Shown here in pieces: positions 26,427 through 36,981 of a stretch of DNA of 64,000 nucleotides. The position numbers were made by a program, and so were the translations under genes. Within the stretch, counting starts at the first letter, position 1. Each line of letters opens with the position of its first letter. This DNA comes from Sunxiuqinia indica (lineage in GTDB: Bacteria > Bacteroidota > Bacteroidia > Bacteroidales > Prolixibacteraceae): positions 310,001 to 374,000 of the forward strand of contig NZ_WVEM01000003.1 of NCBI RefSeq assembly GCF_009847015.1, read 5' to 3'. The notes beneath the pieces are model-generated. The model was not told where the DNA came from. It did no database searches and worked only from the letters and a program-made list of their open reading frames with translations.

Positions 26427-28490
26427 TTAAAATCCTACTTTCAGTCCTATGTTGAAGACTCTTGTGAGGGGATACTGAGGACGAGAGCTGGTTCGTGATT
26501 CAGGATCGCCATATTTAAAGCTTGTAAAAGTCAGTAGGTTGTATCCACTAACGTAAACACGGCAGTTGTCAACACCAATGGTGTCAAAGGCAGGAATATT
26601 CAACTTGTAGCCTACTTCAATATTCTTTAGGCGCAGGTAGCTCGCGTCTTTCAGGAATAGATTAGAACTCTTATAATTATTGCTTCTATGATCCAGAGAG
26701 GCTCGAGGTAACTTCGCAGTTGAGGCGGTCTCGGGAGTCCATCTTTGTTCATACTGATAGAGTAATAAACCTTTTGTGTAGGTATCGCCCATTGGCTCTC
26801 TGAAGGTTTCTTCGAGCAAGCGGGAAGTATTCCATGCACCGGTCCATTGCATGCTGAAGTCGAGGTTTTTCCATGACAATCCCATGTTTGCTCCGACCAC
26901 ATATTCGGGGGTGTCGGTAAATCCAGACTTGGTAACATCGTCATTGTCGATTACCCCATCTTTATTCAAGTCGACATAAACTGCATCCCCAGGTAAAAGT
27001 CCCCCGGCATGTTCAGCAATATCCTGACCGTACTGTGCCTTGTATCTGTCATTCGCTGTTTCGTCATAGAATCCCCAAAACTGGCTGATAATTCGAGAAC
27101 CAATCGGACGACCAGTTTGCCACATATAATCTTCGTTTGGAGCAACCTCTCCCATTTCCACAATTTTGTTTCGTGCAAAAGAGAAGTTTCCTTTAACCCA
27201 GTATCTAAACTCATCGGTCAGCTGTTCATTCCACTCCATTGAGAATTCGTAACCGTGGTTGTCTACAACACCAAGATTAATTACCGGGAGGCTCGCGCCA
27301 ACAATTGCGGGGACGGTTTTGGACTGGACTAAGATATCTTCACGATGTTCTTTAAACACATCCACAGTCAATTTGAAACGTTCCCTCAAAAAGGCAAAAT
27401 CGACACCGTAATTTTGTTTGTAAGCTTTTTCCCAGGTCACATTTGGGTTTGATTTAGCGCTTTCATAAGCTCCTGGTTGATCAGATCCGACATTGGTGCC
27501 GAAGTTATAGCCGGATCCTCCCAGAACATATGAATCCGGTAAATACAAGAAACGTGAGTCTCCATATTTGTCATTTCCAACCACACCATAAGAGACTCTT
27601 ACCTTCATGTAATTAATCACATTTTTCAGATTAGCCATGAACGGTTCTTCAGAAATAACCCATCCCAAAGACCCCGCCGGGAAAAAGCCATATCGTTTTC
27701 CCGGAGCAAAGTTTTCAGATCCGTTGTATCCCATGTTGAACTCGGCCATATAACGTGTCTTATAATCATAGGTAATACGTCCGACCATTCCCACATACCC
27801 TGATGGAATATCAGTATATTGTTTCGGATAATACGTTTTGGACTGGGTGTACAATGCTAAACCACCAATGGTATGATCTCCAAATTTGCGACCGTAGTTA
27901 AAACTTGCTTCCGCATACCAGTTACGGCCTCTACCGTAGCTTTCGCCATATCCTAGTTGGGAGTCATCACCACTTTTCCGATACTCAATTGCGCCTGAGC
28001 CTGTTAAAATTGGAGTGTAATAAGGTAGGGTTGAACTTCGTGTTTTCGTATGGTCATAGCTACTATTGTACGAACCTTTTATTTTAAACGATAATCCCTC
28101 TGTCACAAAATCCAGTTTTTGGTTTAGGATCAGGTCAAGGTTTAACACATTCGTAGATCTTGCATTATAACCTTTTCCGTAAAAAGGATAAAGTCCATCA
28201 ACCCCTGGATCGTTAATATCTTCAGGATTTGTTACAACCCGATTTCCATCAATAATACCTGCACCACCAAAAGGAGTGGCCCAATAAAGCTGACGGAAAA
28301 GCTGGTTTTGGTCTTCGTTTGAAATCGGAGTATTTTTGGCTTCAATACGTCCACCTAGATTAATCGATAGTAAAGTTGATTCTGAAACATCAAAATCAAG
28401 ATTCGAACGGTAATTATAACGATTGTAGTTAAAGTTAAAATCGTAACCTGCATTAAAATGTTTTAAAAAGCCCCTCCTGTGTATAAACAC
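26427..28490 (-). pseudogene. SusC-like receptor, C-terminal part after a frameshift
   Basis: A 687-residue reading frame that contains only the barrel part of a SusC receptor (NYNRYNYRSNLDFDVSESTLLSINLGG onward, ending in TRVFNIGLKVGF). Its first codons (MFIHRRGFLK) are an out-of-frame reading of the sequence that encodes VYTQEGLFK in the upstream fragment; true homology begins at KHFNAGYDF. Joined to 28453-29619 by removing one A of an AAAA run (minus strand, 28461-28464), it gives a normal SusC of about 1070 residues. As written it has no signal peptide or plug and could not work alone. Confidence 0.85.
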
Positions 28491-29619
28491 CTAAAGAGAC
28501 GAAATACCGAATCTTTTCAACACCCCCGGAAATATTCACGTTATGCTGGGTTTGCTTGGCACCATTCTTCAACAGATAGTCCATCCAGTCTACGTCTGGG
28601 TATAAGATCGGATTCGAATGCGTTCTAAAGGCTTCTAAAACCTCTGGCTTAAATTTGTAACTTGAGGCATCGACGCCATCGTTGGCTTGCGACTCGTTGT
28701 AGAAGGAGGCATACTGGTAGCTGTCGGCAAATTCCAACAGTTTAGTCGGCACCTGCACGCCGAAAGAAGTTGAAGCTGAAATTTTAGCCTGACCTTCTTT
28801 TCCTCGTTTTGTCGTAATTAAGATGACACCGTTAGCCCCTCGAACCCCGAAAACTGCTGTAGCCGAGGCATCCTTTAATATGGTAACACTTTCAATTTCA
28901 TTGGGATCGATTTGAGTGAAGTCCCGTTCAACACCATCAACCTGAATCAGCGGAGAAGTGCTATTTAAAGAAGCCATACCACGAATATAAATGTTTGCAG
29001 CATCGGCTCCGGGCTCTCCCGAATATTGTACTGATGATAATCCGGATACAGCTCCCGACAGAGCGTTCGAGATGGAACCGGTTGGTGTTTTCAATAATTC
29101 ATCACCACCGATGGAAGAAATCGCTCCGGTAACTGTCACCTTCTTTTGAGCTCCATATGCCACCGCTACGATCTCATCCAGACCGATAGATGATTCTTCA
29201 AGAACGACATTAATCACTGTTTGGTCATCAATTGGAACTTCTTTTGTTCCTAATCCCACAAATGAAAACAATAAAGCTTCTGCATCGATGGGGGCCGAAA
29301 GGGAGTAGTTTCCGTCAATGTCGGTCACTGTCCCGGCATTGACACCTTTAATCACAACCGTTGCTCCTGGAATTCCCATGCCTGTTTGATCAGTAACCTT
29401 CCCGTTAATAGTTCTTTTTTGTTGAATTTGATTAGGTTCTGAACTTTTGAGGTTAACAGCATCGAGCTGATTTTCGGTCATCTTACTCCCGGGCAAATCT
29501 TCAGAAGCCCAAGATGTAACCATATTGCTCATGACAAACAGGCAAAGCAAGGTCATGCGCAATAAGGACTTAGCAAAGCTTTCCGGCGGAAAGCACTTCC
29601 TTGTGCATTTTTCTTTCAT
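28453..29619 (-). pseudogene. SusC-like receptor, N-terminal part before a frameshift
   Basis: 388 residues: a long N-region and signal sequence (LLRMTLLCLFVMSNMVTSWA), a carboxypeptidase-regulatory-like domain (INGKVTDQTGMGIPGATVVIKG), the SusC signature DEIVAVAYGAQKKVTVTGAISS, and the plug (LIQVDGVERDFTQIDPNEIESVTILKDASATAVFGVRGANGVI). It ends early at QEGLFKTF followed by a stop. The reading frame resumes one base further on as KHFNAGYDF in the next fragment, so a single-base insertion in a TTTTTAAAA run separates them. A sequencing error, a real mutation or slippage are all possible. Confidence 0.88.
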
Positions 29620-29704
29620 AGATTAAATTTGTTTTTATGTTTACAATTTCACAGATTAGCTCTCAGGTAAAGAGCTTCGCGATAGCTGTTGTTATTATGT
29701 TTTG

Positions 29705-30646
29705 TTATTGGTATATCCTGACATAATCAACTTCGAAAGTGATTGGGAAATCAGGATCATATGGGATTCCGCCATTCGAACCAATCGCCAGATTTAAGAG
29801 AAGATAAAACTTTTGAGAACCGACAAACGGATTGTGCTTGTCTGCATTCAAGGTTTTACGGAGGTCAACTTCGTTCAATAATTCATCATCGACATAAAGT
29901 CGTATATAGTCTTCATTCCACATCATCGACCAGAGATGAAATTTGTTTGACCAATCAGGATCTTGAGAGGTGAGATCTGAGTATAATTTCTTTGCACCAT
30001 CCCAGGCTGCGTTATGTTTCTTCGCTGTCCCCCAGGCAACGTTTGCCAATAAGTATGGTTCGTCGTCGATTGGGTAATATTCCATCATATCAATTTCTCC
30101 ATTTTCCGGCCACGATCCTTCTGTTCCTAATAGCCAGATAGCTGGCCAGGCTCCTTTGGTTACATCAATTCGGGCACGAACTTCATAGTAGCCTCCGGTG
30201 GACCACTCCTGCAAGCCTCTTGTGATTAAACAAGAAGAAGTATAGGATGCAACCTCTCGTATATTTCGCCAATCGGAACTCGCGGGACTATAGTTTGGGT
30301 TCTCAACGGTCTCCCGTTTCCCTTCAATAATCAGTCGTCCGTTTTTACAAATGGCGTTTTGAGATTGGTACCACTGTAACTCCTGATTTCGGACAAAGCC
30401 ATATTCGTAATTCCAATTTTCAGCGTTTGGGGCACCATCTTCTGAAAATTCATCATTCCAAATCAGAACAAGCCCCTTTTTCTTCTGAGGAACTATTTGT
30501 TCTGACTTGAAGCTTTTTTTGTGGCTAATGCTCATTGCCCGGATATTTCGGTGCCCTAATAGGAGAACAAAACAGAAAACCAGAAGAAATCGGCAAAGGA
30601 AGAAATCCAGTTTCTGGAATCGGTATAGACCAGCGTTTTTTTGCAT
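29705..30646 (-). CDS. GH16-family endo-glycanase
   Basis: A secreted retaining endo-beta-glycanase of 313 residues. After an N-terminal signal segment (FFLCRFLLVFCFVLLLG) the jelly-roll domain runs from about 58 to the end. The active-site strand GEIDMMEY holds nucleophile Glu184, Asp186 and acid/base Glu189 in the bulged E-x-D-x-x-E form typical of laminarinase/agarase-like GH16 groups. WPAIWLLG (about 168-174) and HLWSMMWNEDYIRLYVDDE support the family. It could cleave beta-1,3-glucan or beta-1,3-galactan, and the latter fits an arabinogalactan locus. It is the first gene of the minus-strand PUL unit, divergent from the hybrid sensor. Confidence 0.92.
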   Translation of the reverse strand: MQKNAGLYRFQKLDFFLCRFLLVFCFVLLLGHRNIRAMSISHKKSFKSEQIVPQKKKGLVLIWNDEFSEDGAPNAENWNYEYGFVRNQELQWYQSQNAICKNGRLIIEGKRETVENPNYSPASSDWRNIREVASYTSSCLITRGLQEWSTGGYYEVRARIDVTKGAWPAIWLLGTEGSWPENGEIDMMEYYPIDDEPYLLANVAWGTAKKHNAAWDGAKKLYSDLTSQDPDWSNKFHLWSMMWNEDYIRLYVDDELLNEVDLRKTLNADKHNPFVGSQKFYLLLNLAIGSNGGIPYDPDFPITFEVDYVRIYQ

Positions 30647-30964
30647 AAACTTAGTTTGTTTTGGAATCGGAGTTCAAGTGTACGTTTTATATAAGAAAGG
30701 CACAATACAAATTTGACTTACATTAAGTTGAGACGCTTGAATAAATTCGATTTTGACTGTTAATAAATCACAATGACTAGTACACACTTGAAAAATAGTA
30801 GCACAAATTCAAAATTTTATTTCAAGAGATAGTAGATTGTAAATCTATGGATTTGTGATAAATTGCTGTAGGTGAGTGTGTAATAGGTATTGAGGAGGAA
30901 ATGAACCACGAAAGCGAGCAGATCTGAAAATTGTTAGCCATATGTAATGTTAGAAAAGGATTTG

Positions 30965-30972
30965 TTACTTTG
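30965..30972 (+). promoter_or_regulatory. Possible -7 element of the hybrid sensor
   Basis: TTACTTTG differs from TAnnTTTG at one base and ends 42 bases before the sensor's ATG at 31015. The divergent gap (30647-31014, 368 bases) is AT-rich and must hold both this promoter and that of the GH16 operon. No clear minus-strand element was found. Confidence 0.3.
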
Positions 30973-31014
30973 ATGAAGGAATAAATAAACAAGAATCAGA
31001 TAAAAGCTTTGACG

Positions 31015-34000
31015 ATGCGAGTTAATATCCTGTTATTATTATTGTTAGTTGTTGTTCCTAGCCTGTTGGTTGCGCAAAACCAAGTCCATTTTTCGCATCT
31101 GGGGATGGAGGACGGTTTCACCAACAGCAAAGCAAATACAATTATTCAAGATAGAAAAGGCTTTATTTGGGTTGGAACATGGAATGGATTGAATCGGTAC
31201 GATGGATACACCTGTACCACTTTTCAACCAATTTTTCACGATTCAACTGCGATTTCAAATCGGGAGATTGTGGAATTAATGGAAGATTCAAAGGGTAATA
31301 TCTGGATTGGAACTTCAAGCGGCTTAAATTGCCTGAATCCGAAAACAGGGCATTTGAGAAATTTTCCATTTGGAAGCCGTATTCTTTCATTGTGTGAAGA
31401 TCTTGACAACAGTATTTGGATTGGGACATGGAATGGGGGATTGTTCAACCTAATTCCTTCGACCGGCGAAACGAAACACTATTTAGCAAGCGATATTGTT
31501 AGCGATGTTCATGTTGACTCCCGCGGAATTTTGTGGGCAGCGACCTACTATGGTCTGGTAACGGTGAACCGTGAGAATGGAGCTTTCCAGCGCTATTTGC
31601 CCGGTGCATCCGCAAATTCGCTAAGTAATTCAACAATCACACAAATCACGGAGTCACATTCAGGGCAACTTTGGGTGGGTACCTGGGGAGGCGGGCTCAA
31701 TAGGTTAGATGTTTCTGATGACGGGAATGAAATTCATATTACCCGCTATCCGACCCGGATCGGAGAGGGGAGTCCCGATGCAAACGTCATTTCAAAACTT
31801 TACTACGATCAATTTGATAACCTTTGGATTGGCACGTGGAACGATGGATTACGCTTACTAAAAGCAGATCAACAAAACTTAGCTCCGGAACGGGCTCATT
31901 TCATAAGTTACATGGAAGAGCCGGACAATCCAACAAGTTTGTCCGGTGATGGCATTTCATCAATCTTTGTCGACCGAGGTGGTATTTTATGGGTGGGGGC
32001 ATCAACCATTGACCTGACGCCAATTGTTGAAACGGGGATTAGCCGTTATTCACTTCCGACCGATCAAGATGATTCGTCAACAAAATTATTTGTAAAAGCT
32101 TTTGCGGAATTTGGCAATCAGCTCTGGATTGGAGCAAACAGCACGCTGTTTCAATATGAGCTTATAAAGGGGGAATACGTTCTCCGAAAAAAATATGGTC
32201 GTCTCGAATATAAAATCGACCAGATAACTTATTTCCCGAATTCCATTCTTGATTTAGCTGCTGATTCAACGGGCTTATGGATAGGTACCGAAGATGCCGG
32301 GGTGATTCGCTATTCTTTTACCTCGGATTACTTGCTTGATCAAAACAAAAAGTTATTTTTTAACCAACAAACAACGCCGGCAATTCCTGGAAATAAAGTA
32401 TCGAGTCTCTCTGTTTCAGATAAATATCCGGGAGTCGTTTGGTTAGGAACTTTGCAAAGCGGTTTTGCCAAGCTGTTTCAAAAAGAAGATGGAAATTATA
32501 GTACTGAAATTTACTATTCTGGAAATTCACCCCAATATAGTACTGACAATAATATTCGTGCGATTTTCGAGGATCATTCGGGAAAAGTTTGGATTGGAAC
32601 ACAACACGGCCTCAATCGCTTTGATCCTGACAGCCACCTGTTCGAACACTATTTCTATTCTTCTTCGAACGCCAGTTCTATTAATGACAATGTAATCAAT
32701 ACAATTAGCCAGGATAGCTATGGAAATATATGGGTTGGCACGAATTCCGGACTCAACAAAAGAATAACAATTGCAACTCAAAATGGAAAGCAAAGAAGCG
32801 CATTTGTAGGTTACCCAGATGTCAATCACTTAAGTAATGAAATTGTCACAAACCTGCTCGAAGACGGAGCTGGTCACCTGTGGGTTCGTTTGTATCGCGG
32901 ATTTGTAAAACTCAATATCGAAACCGATAGTATTTTAGGAAAATATTTTACTAAAGATTACGAAAACATTCGTTTCGAACGAAATTCAGCATTAAAACTT
33001 AACAGCGGTCAATTTGTTCTTGATGGCCAAACCGGATTCCTGACTTTTTTCCCGGACAGTATCTTAAAAACCTCTATCGCCCCGAAAGTTGTGATTACGG
33101 ACTTTCAGATTTTCAACGAAAGTATAAGTGATAAGTCGGCAGTCTTTTCAAAGAATAAACTGACCAAGACCATTCCCTTTTCCGATAGACTAGCCTTATC
33201 TTATAGAGATAAAATGATAACATTTGTCTTTTCTGCAATGGATTATAAAAATCCTAACAAAAATTCCTATTTCTATAAACTGGAAGGCTTTGACGATCAA
33301 TGGAACGATATTGGAGCGAGAAATTCTGCCACCTATACCAATCTACCTCCGGGGGATTATATTTTCAAGGTTAAAGCTCGAAACAGTGATGGATTCTGGA
33401 GCAAAGAGGAAGCACAACTCAACTTATCCATTTCGCCACCCTGGTGGAAAACTATTTGGGCTTATTTGTTTTATGGTATTTTTGTTGCCGGGATACTTTT
33501 CTTTTTTAATAAGTACTCGTTCATCAAAGCTCAGGAAAAGAGTAACCTTGAGTTTGAAAAATTGAAAACAGAGGAGATGACCCGATTAAATGAACTCCGC
33601 TCCTTCTTTTTTACAGACATTACGCACGAGCTAAAAACTCCTTTAACTCTTATTCTTGGTCCGGCTCAGGATTTGGCAACCAATAAGGAGCTAAGTTCTT
33701 ATGCGGTGAAACAAGTGGAATTAATCAAAAACAGTGCTTACAAGCTGCTTAGGCTGGTCAATCAGCTCATGGAATTCCGAAAAATTGAGAAAGGTATCAT
33801 GGATGATTTTTTTGTGCAACGCTGCGACATTAACCAAATGATTCAAGAAGTGTTTCGTTTCTTTAAGCCGATGGCCGAGTCCCAAAACGTCAATCTTTCT
33901 ATGGAAGCAAGCGAGGAGCCTATTGTTGCTTATGTAGATCCTGATAAACTGGAGAAAGTTATGTTCAACCTCGTTTCGAATGCTTTTAAATACAACAAAG

Positions 34001-35166
34001 ACAATAGTACAATAAGCGTTCGTACTAAATTGGAACCCGATGGCAGTAATAAGTCGGTTGTTATTGAAGTAGAAGACAGTGGTATCGGGATTGCTGAAGA
34101 GCACATGGATAAAATATTTGAACGCTTTTATCAAGTCAATCAAATTAGGACTCAAAGTACCGGAGGAATTGGCCTTTATATGGCGAAAGCTCTGGTTGAA
34201 CAGCACGGTGGGACGATAGCTGTTGAAAGCACAGTGGGGAGAGGTAGTTGTTTTAAGGTAACCATCCCTATAAATCCAAGTCTGCTAAAAAATGCATCAA
34301 CAAGTATAAAAGCTCTGGATGCGACTGAAGAACGAATGGTTAATACGAATTTATCGGAAGCGATAAAAAAGGAGATTGAAAGTCCGCAGAGTGATGCCAA
34401 GAAAACAAGCGTTCTGATTGTCGAAGACGATGGCGAATTGAACGATTTTTTGGTGTCTGGCTTGATTTCTGATTTTAAGGTTAACCGAGCGTTTAACGGA
34501 AAGGAAGCATTGGAAAAAGCAAGAAGCGAGAATCCTGATTTGATTCTGTCAGATATTATGATGCCAGAAATGGATGGTTTTGAGTTTTGCAAAATCATGC
34601 GCAATGATATCAATATCTCACATATTCCGGTAGTCTTTCTGACTGCGAAAACGATGCAGGAAGATGAAATTAGAGGACTTAGACTGGGAGCTGTAGATTA
34701 TATCTATAAACCGTTTAACCTGGTTTCCTTAAAACTGAAAATTCAAAATATTCTTTCGGCTCAAAAACAGATACGGGAGCGTATTCGTAAAGACCAGATT
34801 CTCCAACCCGAGAAGATTCAATTATCGTCATTAGACGAAATCTTCTTGAAAGAGGCTGTTGATTCGGTACAAAAAAACTTAGATAATTCTAATTTTGATG
34901 TTGAAGCTTTTAGCAATGATTTGAAAATGAGTGCAAATCAGGTTTACCGAAAAATAAAAGCACTAACAGGTCAAACAGCAAAAGAATTTATTCGGAGTCA
35001 ACGTCTCAAAATTGCGGCAAATATGCTTGTGCAACGTAAGAGATCTATTTCGGAGGTAATTTACATGGTTGGTTTTACCAGTCCGTCCTACTTCACAAGA
35101 TGTTTTAAAGAATTCTACGGCTGTACACCCAAAGAATATATTGATAAAAACTCCGAAAAGGGTTAA
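31015..35166 (+). CDS. Hybrid two-component system sensor/regulator (HTCS)
   Basis: A 1383-residue one-protein signalling system that senses oligosaccharides in the periplasm and activates PUL genes. Order: signal peptide (LLLLLLVVVPSLLVA/Q), about 14 propeller repeats of the type IWVGTWNGLNRYD (to about 680), a Y_Y_Y domain (YKLEGFDDQWNDIG...LPPGDYIFKVKARNSDG), a membrane helix (about 790-815), a HisKA domain with His871 in DITHELKTPL, a HATPase domain (DSGIGIAEEHMDKIFERFYQ), a receiver with Asp1180 in ILSDIMMPEMDG, and an AraC-type HTH at the end (VYRKIKALTGQTAKEFIRSQR). The ATG at 31015 is preferred over a TTG two codons earlier. Divergent placement suggests it controls the GH16-SusC/D unit. 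Confidence 0.97.
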   Translation: MRVNILLLLLLVVVPSLLVAQNQVHFSHLGMEDGFTNSKANTIIQDRKGFIWVGTWNGLNRYDGYTCTTFQPIFHDSTAISNREIVELMEDSKGNIWIGTSSGLNCLNPKTGHLRNFPFGSRILSLCEDLDNSIWIGTWNGGLFNLIPSTGETKHYLASDIVSDVHVDSRGILWAATYYGLVTVNRENGAFQRYLPGASANSLSNSTITQITESHSGQLWVGTWGGGLNRLDVSDDGNEIHITRYPTRIGEGSPDANVISKLYYDQFDNLWIGTWNDGLRLLKADQQNLAPERAHFISYMEEPDNPTSLSGDGISSIFVDRGGILWVGASTIDLTPIVETGISRYSLPTDQDDSSTKLFVKAFAEFGNQLWIGANSTLFQYELIKGEYVLRKKYGRLEYKIDQITYFPNSILDLAADSTGLWIGTEDAGVIRYSFTSDYLLDQNKKLFFNQQTTPAIPGNKVSSLSVSDKYPGVVWLGTLQSGFAKLFQKEDGNYSTEIYYSGNSPQYSTDNNIRAIFEDHSGKVWIGTQHGLNRFDPDSHLFEHYFYSSSNASSINDNVINTISQDSYGNIWVGTNSGLNKRITIATQNGKQRSAFVGYPDVNHLSNEIVTNLLEDGAGHLWVRLYRGFVKLNIETDSILGKYFTKDYENIRFERNSALKLNSGQFVLDGQTGFLTFFPDSILKTSIAPKVVITDFQIFNESISDKSAVFSKNKLTKTIPFSDRLALSYRDKMITFVFSAMDYKNPNKNSYFYKLEGFDDQWNDIGARNSATYTNLPPGDYIFKVKARNSDGFWSKEEAQLNLSISPPWWKTIWAYLFYGIFVAGILFFFNKYSFIKAQEKSNLEFEKLKTEEMTRLNELRSFFFTDITHELKTPLTLILGPAQDLATNKELSSYAVKQVELIKNSAYKLLRLVNQLMEFRKIEKGIMDDFFVQRCDINQMIQEVFRFFKPMAESQNVNLSMEASEEPIVAYVDPDKLEKVMFNLVSNAFKYNKDNSTISVRTKLEPDGSNKSVVIEVEDSGIGIAEEHMDKIFERFYQVNQIRTQSTGGIGLYMAKALVEQHGGTIAVESTVGRGSCFKVTIPINPSLLKNASTSIKALDATEERMVNTNLSEAIKKEIESPQSDAKKTSVLIVEDDGELNDFLVSGLISDFKVNRAFNGKEALEKARSENPDLILSDIMMPEMDGFEFCKIMRNDINISHIPVVFLTAKTMQEDEIRGLRLGAVDYIYKPFNLVSLKLKIQNILSAQKQIRERIRKDQILQPEKIQLSSLDEIFLKEAVDSVQKNLDNSNFDVEAFSNDLKMSANQVYRKIKALTGQTAKEFIRSQRLKIAANMLVQRKRSISEVIYMVGFTSPSYFTRCFKEFYGCTPKEYIDKNSEKG

Positions 35167-35405
35167 GGTTTTAATAATGAAGCTAGCTTTTGCATTTAAA
35201 AAAATGCGCACTTCCAGCCTTGATAAGCGTGTTTGTTGTTTTTTAATCGAATTTGTGCAAGCAAGTTTCGAATTTCGGCAAGCCATACTTCCTCTTTTGA
35301 TACTATGTTTGTTCTGAAAGAGAGCGAAGAGAATATTTAGTTGATCGAAAATCACATCAAGCAATATTCTCCCTTAAGTCAAACAAAAAAAGAGATAGAA
35401 CGAAG

Positions 35406-36578
35406 ATGAAGAAGAAACCAGCAGTAACATCAAAGAAATTATATCTGTCACTGTCACTATTAGCCATAGTTGCACTAGCTAGTTGTAAATTCAAAGAACA
35501 GGAAGCGAAATACAACCATAGTTTCAAGCCTGGCAAGATTTGGGTTGACACAGACAGTCTTCACATTAATGCCCATGGTGGAGGTATTTTGTATTATGAC
35601 AATACCTACTATTGGTTCGGAGAGTTTAAGACTGCCGGGCCTGATGGAAACTCGGCACAGGTAGGTGTAAGCTGCTATTCATCAACCGACCTGTATAATT
35701 GGGAGAATGAAGGTATTGTTTTACCTGTCTCTAATGAAGCCGGATCTGATATTGAGAAGGGAAGTGTGATTGAACGTCCGAAAGTGATTTACAATGAGAA
35801 GACGGGTAAGTTTGTGATGTGGTTTCACCTTGAGTTGAAGGGCCAGGGCTACGGCGCTGCAAGAACAGCTTTGGCAGTGAGCGACAATGCTGTCGGTCCA
35901 TACACATTTGTTAAGTCATTGCGCCCGAATGCTCAGCAATGGCCAATGGATTATTCTCAGGAATTGAGAACGAAAGCGTATGATCCTGAATTGAAATGGT
36001 GGACACCAAGTTGGTACAAAGCCATTGACCAAGGTATGTTTTTACAGCGGGACTTTGAAGGAGGACAAATGTCGCGCGATATGCAGCTTTTTGTGGATGA
36101 TGACGGAAAAGCATATCACATTCACTCATCGGAAGACAATCTGACTTTACATATTTCGGAACTCACGGATGATTTCCAGGGGTTTACAGGCAGATATACC
36201 CGCATCTTTCCTGCGGGACATAACGAAGCTCCTGCACTTTTCAAAAAAGATGACATCTATTATCTAATGGCTTCTGGTTGTACTGGTTGGGAGCCGAATG
36301 AAGCCCGCATGTTCGAAGCAAGATCAATATGGGGGCCATGGGATTCTTTGGGTAACCCATGTGTTGGCGAAGATGCTCATCTGACCTTTCATTCGCAAAG
36401 CACTTATATTTTGCCTGTTCAAGGTAAAGAAGACGCTTTCATTTATATGGGTGACCGATGGACTCCGGAAAATCCGATTGACGGCCGTTATATTTGGCTA
36501 CCCATTCAGTTCGATGAAAGCGGAAAGCCAGTTGTCAATTGGTACGATGAATGGAATTTATCCATCTTTGATAATTAA
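35406..36578 (+). CDS. GH43-family lipoprotein (exo-beta-1,3-galactanase-like)
   Basis: A 390-residue lipoprotein (lipobox VALASC, Cys27) with a five-bladed propeller. The first blade reads INAHGGGILYYDNTYYWFGE, close to the AHGxGIL...YYWxGE block of GH43 subfamily 24/34 proteins, in which the usual catalytic-base aspartate of that blade is absent. SVIERPKVIYNE carries the conserved glutamate/arginine of blade 2, and PAGHNEAPALFKKDDIYYL the likely acid. By analogy it may remove galactose from a beta-1,3-galactan, but subfamily assignment is from memory of motifs. It lies between the sensor and the third SusC/D unit, in the sensor's direction. Confidence 0.85.
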   Translation: MKKKPAVTSKKLYLSLSLLAIVALASCKFKEQEAKYNHSFKPGKIWVDTDSLHINAHGGGILYYDNTYYWFGEFKTAGPDGNSAQVGVSCYSSTDLYNWENEGIVLPVSNEAGSDIEKGSVIERPKVIYNEKTGKFVMWFHLELKGQGYGAARTALAVSDNAVGPYTFVKSLRPNAQQWPMDYSQELRTKAYDPELKWWTPSWYKAIDQGMFLQRDFEGGQMSRDMQLFVDDDGKAYHIHSSEDNLTLHISELTDDFQGFTGRYTRIFPAGHNEAPALFKKDDIYYLMASGCTGWEPNEARMFEARSIWGPWDSLGNPCVGEDAHLTFHSQSTYILPVQGKEDAFIYMGDRWTPENPIDGRYIWLPIQFDESGKPVVNWYDEWNLSIFDN

Positions 36579-36619
36579 AAGCTGATTGTTTAGTTAGATT
36601 TCACATATAATCATTTACG

Positions 36620-36655
36620 AACTCTCATCGCCGACGGGCTTTGGGAGTTTTTTTT
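36620..36655 (+). terminator. Rho-independent terminator after GH43
   Basis: AACTCTC (36620-36626) pairs with GGGAGTT (36643-36649, one G-U pair) and is followed by eight T. It lies 42 bases after the GH43 stop codon. Confidence 0.75.
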
Positions 36656-36882
36656 GATCTCATCAGTTTCATTGATACGGATTGGTATTTGTTCTTCGAG
36701 TCCGAAACTCCGGAGATTATCTGACAGCCTGTTGAATCGTTCTCTGAAGCGTAAGAATTATTTCTCAGAATACCTGATTTCCCAGACTCTTTGCTGGTAG
36801 CAAAATAGGACATGTACAAGGAAACGGACAGAGGTTTGCTTAACTTCCAAAATTGGAATAATTAAGCCAAAACGGCAACGAA

Positions 36883-36915
36883 AGAAAGGCTATCCGACAC
36901 GCAGATAGCCTTTCT
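36883..36915. terminator. Bidirectional hairpin between convergent genes
   Basis: AGAAAGGCTATC (36883-36894) and GATAGCCTTTCT (36904-36915) are a perfect 12-base stem with a nine-base loop. T-rich tails are short on both sides. It lies 67 bases beyond the SusD stop, so it most likely ends that minus-strand unit. Nothing coding is supported in the 36579-36981 gap. Confidence 0.7.
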
Positions 36916-36981
36916 TTTCTCTAATTTATTTTGATAATGCTTTTCTGCAAGTTCATGCAATCAGCTCGTTTCTCAAAATCA

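Noticed and set aside
28453-28490. Programmed -1 frameshift in SusC
   Set aside because: The two frames need a +1 shift, not -1; no +1 programmed site is evident, so a mutation or error is the simpler reading.
36625-36819. 64-codon minus-strand frame between the convergent GH43 and SusD genes
   Set aside because: It overlaps the GH43 terminator, has no start context and looks non-coding.
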